From assembly GCA_964409645.1 (NCBI GenBank), contig CAYPEK010000013.1, positions 1-62,176 on the forward strand: a stretch of DNA of 62,176 nt. Reading direction: 5' to 3'. The notes under the pieces were generated by a model that was given only the letters and a program-made list of their open reading frames with translations, was not told the DNA's origin and ran no database searches. This stretch comes from CAYPEK01 sp964409645. Its GTDB lineage: Bacteria; UBP15; UBA6099. The stretch's first letter is position 1. Each line of letters begins with the position of its first letter. Position numbers and translations under genes: made by a program. Shown here piece after piece: positions 52,910-61,413 of this stretch.

Positions 52910-53710
52910 TTGTTCGAAAAAAAAATCTTCCGCATATTTCCGCTCGCGGTCTTTGCCGCGCTGGCAATCGTCGTGTTGTTTTCCGGCATCGCGCGCCCTC
53001 AGGAACAGGCGGACGAATCCGAGACGGCCAAGCAGTACTATAACCGCGCGGTCGAACTGCATCTGGCAGGCGATCTCTATCAGGCGATCGAATACTACAA
53101 GAAATCCGTTGCGCTCGACCCGGAATCGGCGGTATGCCACGCCGATCTCGGCGAAGCATACCGGGTCTCCGGAAGGACGCGCGAAGCAGTCACGGAACTT
53201 CAGACCGCAATCCGGCTCGACCCGATGCTCGTCAACGCATACACGACACTCGGCGTAATAATGGACCATGAGAACCTGCCCCAACGCGCAATCGAATACC
53301 ACCGCGCGGCGCTCAAGATCGACCCTGAAAGCTACGTTGCCTACAACAACCTCGGCCACGCCTACGATACACTCGGCCTGATTCGCGCCGCGGTTGCCAA
53401 TTATAGAAAATCAATCGCGCTCAGAGAGGACTTCGCGCCGGCGTACGACAACCTCGGCACCGACCTTATGCAGCTCGGCCAGTACGACGACGCGGTAAAC
53501 ACTTTCAAAAAAGCGGTTAAGTTCGCGGGTGAAAATCATCCGCAGCTCGGCCTGTATTACAACGATCTCGGCGCGGCTTATGTAATGGTTCAGAAATATC
53601 AGGAAGCTTTCGAGGCGATGAAAAAGGCAAAAGACCTCGCGCCGGACAATATGGATATTCTCAGGAACTACTTGTTCCTCAAGGAAAAGCTGGATGGCAA
53701 AAGTAATTAA
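52910..53710 (+). CDS. exported TPR-repeat protein
   Basis: 266 residues starting at TTG: an N-terminal hydrophobic segment (IFPLAVFAALAIVVLFSGIA) is a signal or anchor, then about six tetratricopeptide repeats with the W/L-G-Y-A-F-A-P rhythm (AIEYYKKSVALDPESAVCHADLGEAYR and similar). TPRs scaffold protein complexes. It lies 6 bases after the phosphatase gene and ends inside the next start, so a complex with the sensor is possible. No ATG fits this frame better. Confidence 0.8.
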   Translation: MFEKKIFRIFPLAVFAALAIVVLFSGIARPQEQADESETAKQYYNRAVELHLAGDLYQAIEYYKKSVALDPESAVCHADLGEAYRVSGRTREAVTELQTAIRLDPMLVNAYTTLGVIMDHENLPQRAIEYHRAALKIDPESYVAYNNLGHAYDTLGLIRAAVANYRKSIALREDFAPAYDNLGTDLMQLGQYDDAVNTFKKAVKFAGENHPQLGLYYNDLGAAYVMVQKYQEAFEAMKKAKDLAPDNMDILRNYLFLKEKLDGKSN

Positions 53711-55127
53711 AAAACGCACGTTCGGCGGCTCGCCGGCGGTCGATTTCCTCGACAACTCTTACCTGATGCCGCTTTTGTGCTCCGCCGCCCTGAAGGAATC
53801 GACGGACCATCCGTTCAAATTCAGCCCCATCTTCAAGGCCGCCACTCAAGTCCGACAGTCGAGCGGCCGCCTCATGCTCTGGAAAACCTACGAGAGCTAC
53901 TTCCGCACCCTGATGACAACTCAGGATGAAGCCGAGGACACTCGCAGCAACGGATTCGCGAAATGGGCGACTTCCCTCTACGAAGGACGGCAATATCCTT
54001 ACGTTATACTCGGCGCGCCGCTCGCTTCGCTCGCGTACCTCTCCGCAGTGCTCGACGCGCCGTTTCTGCCCCTGAATTACGCGCTCGCTGTAAGGCATCC
54101 GAAGATGAGCCCGGACAACGTCAAGGAACAAGTCGAGCGCGCTCAGAAGCTCGGCGCGTTTTTTCTGAAATACGACAACAACATCCAGATCGTCAACGAG
54201 TACGATCCGGTTCACGACCGCCTGAAAATGCAGTACGGCACGAAACTGCGGTGCCGCTTCAAGTCACTTCCGCCGGCGTACGACTCGTTTATTAAAACAC
54301 ATCTGCGTCCCAACGGCACGGTGCTGATTGTCGAATCGCGCATCGGCTGGCGGCAGTACAAGCTCGCGGCCGACATATTCCATCAGGTAGGCCGGCCGGG
54401 CGGCATTCCCTGCGAGGAATACCTCTTCGGCAGCAAACGCCTGAACGTTTTTAGAGCGAAATTCCTTCAGGACGAGGGCTCGTACAAGCTAAACCGTCCG
54501 GATGAAATCCAGCCTGAAGCGCAATACGGAGTCACACCCTCGATCCGGCTCTCCTCGATAGACTGCGCGAACAGATACAACCGCAACATCTGCCAGTTGT
54601 TTTCGGACGACATTTATCTCGTAAACAACCTCGTCTCATCCCTGTTCATCCGCTGCGCGCGCCGGGAGGGCCTCAGGCCGCGCTATGCATACATTCATTC
54701 CGGCAACTTCATCGCCCCCTCGCTCTGCCTGCATTCTTCGCTGCTTCCGGTCTGGGTGCCCACACCTTGCTTCCCGGCATTCGAGTTCGTTCGCTCGTAC
54801 CTCAAACGCTATCCGTTCGAGCTCGACGAAATACTCGTTTCATTCCAGCCGTCAATCGAGGAAGCGCCGGATTTCTTCCAGATCGAAAGATGGACGGAGA
54901 TGCTTCAGGAACGGGCGCCCGTGCGCTTCATCGGCATGAACCCGAAACAATATCCGAAGCAGCTCAGCTCGACATTCGAATTCTGGCCCAAGCTGGCCGC
55001 ATGGTCGAAAAGGCACAAGCAGCCTCTCAACATCAGAGCTTCATCGGATATAGTTGTCGAGGAAGCGGAAAAAGCCGGCATCAATTATCAGGTAACCGAA
55101 AACACCGGCCCGCACGTTTCACACTAA
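53694..55127 (+). CDS. protein of unknown function, 477 residues
   Basis: I do not recognise this family. It lacks a signal peptide and membrane helices. The first half has alpha/beta character (YPYVILGAPLASLAYLSAVLDAPFLPLNYALAVRHPK; ...GTVLIVESRIGWRQYKLAADIFHQVG), and the C-terminal half another (VRFIGMNPKQYPKQLS...). The CICQL-like cysteine in RNICQLF and a run of HHLRY-type polar residues give no firm motif. AAGGAAAAG precedes the ATG, which overlaps the TPR stop by 17 bases. The CoA-transferase-like gene follows 148 bases downstream. Confidence 0.7.
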   Translation: MAKVIKKRTFGGSPAVDFLDNSYLMPLLCSAALKESTDHPFKFSPIFKAATQVRQSSGRLMLWKTYESYFRTLMTTQDEAEDTRSNGFAKWATSLYEGRQYPYVILGAPLASLAYLSAVLDAPFLPLNYALAVRHPKMSPDNVKEQVERAQKLGAFFLKYDNNIQIVNEYDPVHDRLKMQYGTKLRCRFKSLPPAYDSFIKTHLRPNGTVLIVESRIGWRQYKLAADIFHQVGRPGGIPCEEYLFGSKRLNVFRAKFLQDEGSYKLNRPDEIQPEAQYGVTPSIRLSSIDCANRYNRNICQLFSDDIYLVNNLVSSLFIRCARREGLRPRYAYIHSGNFIAPSLCLHSSLLPVWVPTPCFPAFEFVRSYLKRYPFELDEILVSFQPSIEEAPDFFQIERWTEMLQERAPVRFIGMNPKQYPKQLSSTFEFWPKLAAWSKRHKQPLNIRASSDIVVEEAEKAGINYQVTENTGPHVSH

Positions 55128-55275
55128 CCAGTCAATCCATTTCGGCCAACCCACGAATATTTTTTTTACAATCTACGTGCAAATATTCACAAACTCGCTC
55201 TTTTTATTTACAATATATGCGGACTCGTTTCGGTCTAAGGCCGGCATTGTTCCATCACTTCAATGGAGGGCTGAA

Positions 55276-57447
55276 ATGTCTAAGGATACCCCCGATCTAT
55301 TCGAAGACCCCGCATTATGTGTAGAGCAGGCAATCAGTAAAGTAGGTAAGGACATCGTTCTCGGTTTGCCGATCGGCATCGGCAAGCCTACCCACCTCAT
55401 CAACGAAATCTACAGGCGGGTGAAAGAAGACTCCGGCATGCACCTGAAAATCTGCACCGGGCTCACTCTGCACACGCCCATCCCGGGAAGCGACCTCGAA
55501 CGCCGCATTATGGAACCGCTCGTCGCCCGGCTTTTCCCCGGATACCCGAACCCGAAGTATTTAGAAGACGCCAAGAACCGCAAACTGCCGTCCAATGTTG
55601 AAGTTAAAGAGATATACTTCTCTCCCGGCTACGCGCTCAACAACGACCGGTTACAACAGGACTACGTCTCAGCTAACTTCACATACGTGCCGCGCGCGGT
55701 AATTTCCGAGGGCTGCAACATCGTCGCCCTGTCGCTCAGCAAAAGAAACGGCGGCTCTCCCCTCTACAGCCTAGGCGGAAACGCAGATGCCGCAATAATG
55801 ATGGTCTGGGAACTCCTCAAACAGAAACAGAACGGCCGTAAAAAAGCGATCCTCGGGCAAGTCAACGGGTTCATGCCCTACACATACGGCACATCGGAAG
55901 TGCCGCAGTCGTATTTCACAAGTATCGTGGATAACAAAAACCTCTATCACCCGCTGTTCGCGCCCCCCAAGGAGCCGGTCACGATGACCGACTATTCGAT
56001 CGCGTTCCACGTCAGCTCGCTCGTAAAAGACGGCGGCACGTTTCAGGTCGGATTCGGCTCGCTCGGCGACGCGGTCATCTACTGCCTCCAGCTCAGACAC
56101 AAGGATAATGAACTCTTCAGGCGCGTTATTAGCGAAGCGAAAATATACGATAAGTTCGGAGACATCATAGAGAAGGAAGGCGGAAAAGCTCCTTTCGAGA
56201 AAGGAATCTACGGCTGCTCGGAATTCATCTTCGACGGATTCCTCGATCTGATCGACGACGGAATCATCAAGAGGAAAACTTACGACAACGAAGAGATACA
56301 GAAACTAGTCTGCGAAAGTGGTCCCGGCGAGAAAATATCCGAAAAAACCATCGATGCCCTTCTAAACAACGAGTCAATCTCGGAGAGGTTGACGCAAAAA
56401 GATTTCGCTCTCCTGAAAGAATACGGCATCTTCAAGGAAACTGTTACATACGAAAACGAAAACCTCATAATAGACGGCGCACCTGTGAAAGCGGACCTCG
56501 CGGACGCCGGCAGCCGCGCGAAGATAATCTCCGGCGGCCTCGGCGATGCCCTGAAAAACGGGCGGCTCATCCACGCCGGCTTCTTCCTCGGCTCGCAGAA
56601 ATTCTACGACCGAATGTCGAAACTGGACGAAGCGATGCTGCGCATGATCCAGATGCGCGAGATCAGTTTCGTCAACGACCTCGTCGATGACACCGAGCTA
56701 AAGAAGATGCAGCGCAAGCACGGCCGTTTCGTCAACACCGCGATGATGGCTACTATGCTTGGCGGAGTTGTGTCGGACACCCTCGAAGACGGTCAGGTAG
56801 TCAGCGGAGTCGGCGGCCAGTACAACTTCGTCTCGATGGCGCACCTGCTCCCTTGCGGGCGCTCCATCATCATGATCCGTTCGACACGCCAGACATCCGA
56901 AGGCCCGCGCTCAAACATCGTGTGGACGTATGGCAACTTAACCATACCGAGGCACATGCGCGACCTTTTCGTCACCGAGTACGGCATCGCCGACACGCGC
57001 GACAAGTCAGACAAAGACACGATCACCGCCCTTCTCAACATCGCGGATTCCCGCTTCCAGCCTGAACTGCTTAAAAAAGCAAAAGAGGTGGGCAAAGTCC
57101 CGAAAAACTACGAAATCCCGCTTGCGTTCCGGAGCAACTATCCGGAAGTAATCGATAAAACCGCGGCGCCGTTCAAGAAAGTCGGCTGCTTCCCGATGTT
57201 CCCCTACGGAACCGAATTCACTAAAGAAGAACTTGTGCTCGGCAAAGCGCTCCGCGGACTCAAGAGCAAAATGACGCTCAAAAATTTCCGTCCAAGCCTC
57301 GGCGATATTTCCAAAACACTGATATCGCCGCCGGCCGCGGCCAAGCCCTATCTCGAACGGATGAGCCTCGATAAACCTTCAAACTCGAAGGAGAAAATGC
57401 TTCAGAAGCTCGTTTTGTTCGCGCTGTCTTCGGACGGAGCCATCTGA
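55276..57447 (+). CDS. acetyl-CoA hydrolase/transferase family protein, long form
   Basis: 723 residues, much longer than the 430 of typical 4-hydroxybutyrate CoA-transferase. Family motifs are present: DGGTFQVGFGSLGDAV, a GCSEFIFDG that aligns with the HSEM(F)xDG active-site glutamate, and GVGGQYNFVSMA in place of the usual GVGGQxDF. An insertion of about 200 residues splits the two halves (IKRKTYDNEEIQKL...to RMIQMREISFVNDL). It probably moves CoA between acyl groups or hydrolyses acetyl-CoA in fermentation. GGAGGG precedes the ATG at 55276; a longer frame from 55177 lacks a ribosome site. Confidence 0.85.
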   Translation: MSKDTPDLFEDPALCVEQAISKVGKDIVLGLPIGIGKPTHLINEIYRRVKEDSGMHLKICTGLTLHTPIPGSDLERRIMEPLVARLFPGYPNPKYLEDAKNRKLPSNVEVKEIYFSPGYALNNDRLQQDYVSANFTYVPRAVISEGCNIVALSLSKRNGGSPLYSLGGNADAAIMMVWELLKQKQNGRKKAILGQVNGFMPYTYGTSEVPQSYFTSIVDNKNLYHPLFAPPKEPVTMTDYSIAFHVSSLVKDGGTFQVGFGSLGDAVIYCLQLRHKDNELFRRVISEAKIYDKFGDIIEKEGGKAPFEKGIYGCSEFIFDGFLDLIDDGIIKRKTYDNEEIQKLVCESGPGEKISEKTIDALLNNESISERLTQKDFALLKEYGIFKETVTYENENLIIDGAPVKADLADAGSRAKIISGGLGDALKNGRLIHAGFFLGSQKFYDRMSKLDEAMLRMIQMREISFVNDLVDDTELKKMQRKHGRFVNTAMMATMLGGVVSDTLEDGQVVSGVGGQYNFVSMAHLLPCGRSIIMIRSTRQTSEGPRSNIVWTYGNLTIPRHMRDLFVTEYGIADTRDKSDKDTITALLNIADSRFQPELLKKAKEVGKVPKNYEIPLAFRSNYPEVIDKTAAPFKKVGCFPMFPYGTEFTKEELVLGKALRGLKSKMTLKNFRPSLGDISKTLISPPAAAKPYLERMSLDKPSNSKEKMLQKLVLFALSSDGAI

Positions 57448-57644
57448 CAGAAGCAGCGGCAACTGATAAGGCAGTCTGCAAATCTTTTTATAACCATTTA
57501 TATCATCCCGCATAAACTTATTGTCATATCATCTTTTATAGGCTTTCTTCACATTCATTTTTATCGCGGATAAATGTTGATACCATTACATATTCAGTTT
57601 ATATTTATATATAGATAAAACATCTTAATGCTCAACAGTTGGGA

Positions 57645-58352
57645 ATGCCTGCTTTGGACGATTTCGATAGCGCTAAAAACGCATTTATGAAGGCTGTATC
57701 GCACAACCTTCGCTCGCCGCTCGGAGCGGTGCTCAGCAACCTGCGCGTTCTCGCGACAGGAGTGGTGAAAGATGAATCCGACATAAACAAACTGATCGGC
57801 AATGCGCTCACGCGCGCGGAGGATGCGCTCGCGATCATAGACGACATGCTCGCTCTGCTCGAGATACGCACCGGAACGCTGCCTCCACCCTCGGAGACCG
57901 ATGTGGAAAAAACGGCGCGCGCAGTCATGAAGAAGCTCGAACAAAAAGCCGCCGGGAAAAATATTGTTTTTTCGTTTGAGCATATAGGGAAAACGGGAAC
58001 TATTTTTATATGTGAGAAGTTGTTTCATATTGTGCTTCTGAACTTAATGGACAACGCGGTGAAGTATTCCGATCCGGGAAACACAGTGGAAATAAGGATG
58101 GCAGCCGAAGTAGATGCTCTGAAACTGGAAGTCGCCGACCGCGGGCTTGTGATCGGCAACGAGGAGATGAATAATATTTATATAGAATTCTGGAGAGCGC
58201 CAAACGCAAAGAAATACGCAGATCACGGCACAGGGCTCGGCCTTTCGATTGCAAAAGAAGCCTGTGCCGCGATGGGAGGCGGAATTACAGCTTCGAGCGC
58301 ACCTGAAAGCGGAACTAATTTTATCGTTTCGATACCAATAAACAAAACTTAA
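57645..58352 (+). CDS. soluble histidine kinase without sensor domain
   Basis: 235 residues. It begins almost at the phosphoacceptor helix: His20 in KAVSHNLRSPLGAVL, with the N box NLMDNAVKYS, an altered G1 (ADRGLVIGNEE instead of DxGxG), and a good G2 GTGLGLSIAKEA. Sensor information must come from another protein. An in-frame stop at 57612 prevents extension much upstream; a TTG at 57639 is an alternative start. The cognate receiver follows by 12 bases. Confidence 0.85.
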   Translation: MPALDDFDSAKNAFMKAVSHNLRSPLGAVLSNLRVLATGVVKDESDINKLIGNALTRAEDALAIIDDMLALLEIRTGTLPPPSETDVEKTARAVMKKLEQKAAGKNIVFSFEHIGKTGTIFICEKLFHIVLLNLMDNAVKYSDPGNTVEIRMAAEVDALKLEVADRGLVIGNEEMNNIYIEFWRAPNAKKYADHGTGLGLSIAKEACAAMGGGITASSAPESGTNFIVSIPINKT

Positions 58353-58364
58353 GGAGGCCGGATT

Positions 58365-58748
58365 ATGTCGAAACAAAAGATTCTGATTATAGAGGACGAC
58401 CAATCGGTAGTTGATTCATTAGTCGCTCTTCTGAAAAACGACTTCGAGGTCGATTACGCCAATAACGGCAACGCCGGACTGGAAAAGGTCAAATCGTTCG
58501 GTCCGAACCTGATCATCCTCGACCTGATGATGCCGGAAAAGGACGGGTTCGACGTCTGCCAGAGGCTCAAAAAAGACGAGGCCTACAAGAACGTGCCGGT
58601 GATCGCGCTGTCCTCATTCACGGAAATGTACGACATGCGGTTCGGAACGGACGAGACGAAGAGCATGCTCCCGTCGGAGATATATCTCTCCAAGCCGCTC
58701 GATCCGCCGACACTGCTCCGCGAGATCAAGGAGCAATTGAACAAATAA
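58365..58748 (+). CDS. single-domain response regulator (receiver only)
   Basis: 127 residues, CheY-like. The acid pocket is ED/DD near 10-12, the phosphoacceptor is Asp53 in LIILDLMMPEKDG, and the conserved lysine is in YLSKPLDPP. It has no output domain. TAAGGAGG precedes the ATG. With the kinase just upstream it forms a two-component pair; a second receiver of the same type lies at 59220-59606. Confidence 0.93.
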   Translation: MSKQKILIIEDDQSVVDSLVALLKNDFEVDYANNGNAGLEKVKSFGPNLIILDLMMPEKDGFDVCQRLKKDEAYKNVPVIALSSFTEMYDMRFGTDETKSMLPSEIYLSKPLDPPTLLREIKEQLNK

Positions 58749-58785
58749 GCAGTACCGCTGTTCGCTTTACGACAACTGATTTGCG

Positions 58786-58819
58786 CAAAGGCGCGGCATA
58801 ATGCCGTGCCTTTGTTTTT
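58786..58819 (+). terminator. rho-independent terminator after the receiver gene
   Basis: CAAAGGC and CGGCAT pair with ATGCCG and GCCTTTG (58786-58814, one bulge), followed by TTTTTT. Confidence 0.88.
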
Positions 58820-58943
58820 TCCGGTTCAAAATTCGAGGGAAGACACAAGCGTTCACATTGATGATTATTATATGTGGCGCGTTATTTCCAGCACTTTCAA
58901 TGATTAATAGTTATGTGACACAAATCGGAATGCTCATATTCTT
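58820..58943. other. gene-free spacer
   Basis: Between the receiver terminator and the palindrome at 58944. It is AT-rich with no open frame or strong structure. Confidence 0.5.
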
Positions 58944-58970
58944 GTAGGGGCACGTTGCAACGTGCCCTAC
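58944..58970. repeat. REP-like palindrome GTAGGGGCACGTT/GCAACGTGCCCTAC
   Basis: A nearly perfect 13-bp-arm palindrome with a one-base bulge (the extra G at the left arm). The sequence is GC-rich inside an AT-rich spacer. Elements of this shape recur in several bacterial genomes, often at transcript ends. Confidence 0.6.
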
Positions 58971-58992
58971 CCTTCATTTTTCATCAGCACGA

Positions 58993-59117
58993 GGGAAATC
59001 GAATAAAGAGATGAGATACAAGGCGGATCAAGCGAGAACGAGGGAGCATACTTTCCGCATGTAACCGAGTTTGAGTTGACGATCCACCGAAGCAGATCGC
59101 TCTTTATTCGATTTCCC
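58993..59117. mobile_element. MITE-like or structured element with perfect 18-bp terminal inverted repeats
   Basis: Left arm GGGAAATCGAATAAAGAG (58993-59010) and right arm CTCTTTATTCGATTTCCC (59100-59117) are perfect inverted repeats. The 89-base interior holds an inner GGATC/GATCC pair and an AGCGAGAACGAGGGAGCAT block. There is no open frame. The length and arms fit a non-autonomous miniature transposon or a structured RNA. No target-site duplication is obvious. Confidence 0.55.
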
Positions 59118-59124
59118 CGAAAAC

Positions 59125-59164
59125 AAAAAGCGCCGGCCGCCCGTGCGGGGCGTGCCGCGCGCTT
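59125..59164 (-). terminator. terminator for the minus-strand hydrogenase/receiver operon
   Basis: On the minus strand AAGCGC pairs with GCGCTT around an inner CGCCC/GGGCG stem, followed by TTTTTGTTTTC. It lies 55 bases after the stop of the receiver gene. Confidence 0.6.
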
Positions 59165-59219
59165 CATGTTATCATCAGAACCTGATGTACGCTCTTGACC
59201 CGGGATGCGGGGTTCCGGT

Positions 59220-59606
59220 TCAGGAGCCGAGGTTCTTACGCACTATGTCCAAAAGTTGTTTCGGCTTCACCGGTTTTTCCACGAAATCGTCAACCGGGAT
59301 GAAAGCGCCGTCTTTTTCCTTGTCGAACTCGAATCCGGTCACCTGAGAGACCGACGTGATCATCACGACCGGGATGTCCTTCAAGTCGGGATCGCCCTTT
59401 ATTTCGTATGAAACCTGAAATCCCTCGTCCTTCGATGTCATCATGACGTCGAGCAGGATCAGGTTGGGCTTGTCTGCGCGTATCTTCGCGAGACCGTCCT
59501 GCCCGTTCGGGGCGGAGTCCACGATGTAGCCTTCCTTTTCTAGAACTATCTGCATCGATTCGATGATGTCGGGATCGTCGTCTATGATGATGATTTTCTT
59601 GCTCAC
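59220..59606 (-). CDS. single-domain response regulator linked to hydrogenase genes
   Basis: 128 residues, CheY-like, starting at GTG 59606 after GGAGGAGG. It has the acid pocket IIIIDDDPD, phosphoacceptor Asp53 in LILLDVMMTSKDEG and the lysine in DFVEKPVKP. The MTSKDEGFQVSYEIKGDPDLKDIPVVMITSVSQVTGFEFDKEKDGAF region has a longer loop after beta-3 than usual. It overlaps the hydrogenase protease stop by a GTGA junction, so it is translated with the operon and may tie the hydrogenase to signalling. Confidence 0.92.
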   Translation of the reverse strand: MSKKIIIIDDDPDIIESMQIVLEKEGYIVDSAPNGQDGLAKIRADKPNLILLDVMMTSKDEGFQVSYEIKGDPDLKDIPVVMITSVSQVTGFEFDKEKDGAFIPVDDFVEKPVKPKQLLDIVRKNLGS

Positions 59607-60091
59607 GTAGCTACCTCCTCCAGTACAAGGTTTATAACATCGGGTATGCATGAAGAAACTTCGGGTGAAAGCCCCTCCGACGGAGCGGTGCTCAGAGGCT
59701 GCACGCCGATAATGCGGATTTCGGGGTCGAAGCCCACAGCCTTAGCGAGTTGCAGGCCCTCCGTCAAACCGTAAATGTGCGTCGAGCACGGCGCGCGGTC
59801 GTCCGCTTCGCGCGCCTGCAGGTTTTCGGGGCTCAGCATTTCGATATGCCCGGGCGCGCGGTTCATCGCCGCCGCGTCTATGATAATCGCCTTGTCCGCG
59901 TCGAGCAGATGCACCGTCGCGTCGAGCGGGTCCGCCCCTGAGTTGACAAGTGTCACATTCTCCGGCAGTTCCATCTCGCGCATGCGCTCGATCACCGCCG
60001 GCCCCACGCCGTCGTCGCCCATCAGCGGGTTTCCGATCGCGATTATTTTTATACGCCGCGTCATTGTTTGCGCTCCGGCAATTTCGCTCAT
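59603..60091 (-). CDS. hydrogenase maturation protease
   Basis: 162 residues of the HyaD/HycI family. It shows the GNPLMGDDGVGPAVIERM motif with the Asp that binds nickel, a second acidic site in NSGADPLD, and the histidine-bearing STHIYGL. It removes the C-terminal peptide of the large subunit after nickel insertion. It starts in an ATGA overlap with the large-subunit stop; an internal ATG at 60064 is also possible. Confidence 0.93.
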   Translation of the reverse strand: MSEIAGAQTMTRRIKIIAIGNPLMGDDGVGPAVIERMREMELPENVTLVNSGADPLDATVHLLDADKAIIIDAAAMNRAPGHIEMLSPENLQAREADDRAPCSTHIYGLTEGLQLAKAVGFDPEIRIIGVQPLSTAPSEGLSPEVSSCIPDVINLVLEEVAT

Positions 60092-61413
60092 TTAATGAAC
60101 TTCACGTCCAGCATGTGCACCGAGCACGAAATGCACGGGTCGTAAGCCCTCAGCAGCATCTCGAGCAGGAACGATATTTCCTGCTCCGACTTGCCGGCGT
60201 CCACCAGTTCGGGGACCATCTTCCTCATATCGTCCTCGATGTTCTGCATGTTCTGGCCCGTCGGGATGATGCAGTTGGCCTCGGTGATCTGACCTTTGTT
60301 GTTGTATGTGTATTCGTGATAGAGCATTCCTCTCGGAACCTCGACCGCGCCCACGCCGGTTCCGCCGCCGTTGAAGTCGATGTCGATCGGCGCAGGCGTC
60401 GGGTCGATCTCCATCTCCAGCAGCTTGTCGATGATCATCAGCGAATCCTCGACCGCGTGCACGCACTCCACGAACTGCGCAACGTTGTTCATAAACGGAT
60501 TATAGCACGGCGCCTTGAGTCCGAGCTCAGCGCACATCTTTTTCGCGAGCGGGTGCAGCAGCTCACTGTTGATGTTGAACCGGGCAAGCGCGCCCACCAT
60601 GAGCGAGCCGCGATTCGCCTTGCACCGCTTCGACGTCGTGTAGTCGAGGCAGAACTCGTTCGTCATCTTCCGGTAGTTCTTGTGCGATGTGACGCCGGTA
60701 TCGGACGACGCGATGTTCCCTTTATAGAAGGCGTACTCGGCGTCGTTCTCATCACGCAGCGCGATGTATTCGGTTTCGCGTGTGAAGTCCGGCAGAGCGG
60801 GCGCGAGCGCCTTCAGCGTTTCGAGCGTCGCCGCGGCGTCCGGAATCATCACGTCCGTCAGCATCTTTTTGACTTTGAGAAGCGTTTCTTTCGTCGGCAG
60901 CATCGTGTAGCCGCCGGGAACAACCGCTATCGGGTGAATCGTGCGGCCGGCCAGCAGGTCGCACATCAGGTTCGCGTTGCCCTTCATACGCAGCGCGCGC
61001 ACTACAACTTCCTTGTGCGTCGGGATCAGCGGGAACACGCTCGGCACCTTAAGCAGGTCCGGCGCCACGAGGAAATAGACGTGAAGAATGTGGCTCTGGA
61101 GCGTCTCGCCGTGCAGAATCAGCTTTCGCAGAAGTGTGTCCTGTTCGGAGAGGGTGAGCCCGAGCGCCTCCTCGGTGGCGTTGACCGACGCCGTGACGTG
61201 GCCGATCGAGCAGATTCCGCAGATGCGGGAGGTGATGATGTGCGCTTCGCGCCAGTTGCGGCCCCGCAACATGGCCTCGAAATAGCGCGGCGGCTCGACG
61301 ATTTCGAGATTGCATTTCTCGAGCACGCCGTCCTTCATCCTCACCACGATGTCCCCGTGGCCTTCCACGCGCGTTACATGGTGTACATCTATGTTCAGGT
61401 TGATGTTGCTCAT
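60088..61413 (-). CDS. [NiFe] hydrogenase large subunit (group 3, sulfhydrogenase-like)
   Basis: 441 residues. It binds the NiFe centre through RICGICSIGHV (Cys65, Cys68) and DPCISCSVH (Cys427, Cys430, His433). Only eight residues follow His433, as in the short C-terminal peptide of Pyrococcus-type sulfhydrogenase alpha subunits, rather than the 15-residue tail of uptake hydrogenases. No signal sequence is present on its partner, so the enzyme is cytosolic. It should oxidise or evolve H2 with NAD(P) through a flavin subunit. The start overlaps the small-subunit stop by 4 bases. Confidence 0.94.
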   Translation of the reverse strand: MSNINLNIDVHHVTRVEGHGDIVVRMKDGVLEKCNLEIVEPPRYFEAMLRGRNWREAHIITSRICGICSIGHVTASVNATEEALGLTLSEQDTLLRKLILHGETLQSHILHVYFLVAPDLLKVPSVFPLIPTHKEVVVRALRMKGNANLMCDLLAGRTIHPIAVVPGGYTMLPTKETLLKVKKMLTDVMIPDAAATLETLKALAPALPDFTRETEYIALRDENDAEYAFYKGNIASSDTGVTSHKNYRKMTNEFCLDYTTSKRCKANRGSLMVGALARFNINSELLHPLAKKMCAELGLKAPCYNPFMNNVAQFVECVHAVEDSLMIIDKLLEMEIDPTPAPIDIDFNGGGTGVGAVEVPRGMLYHEYTYNNKGQITEANCIIPTGQNMQNIEDDMRKMVPELVDAGKSEQEISFLLEMLLRAYDPCISCSVHMLDVKFIK

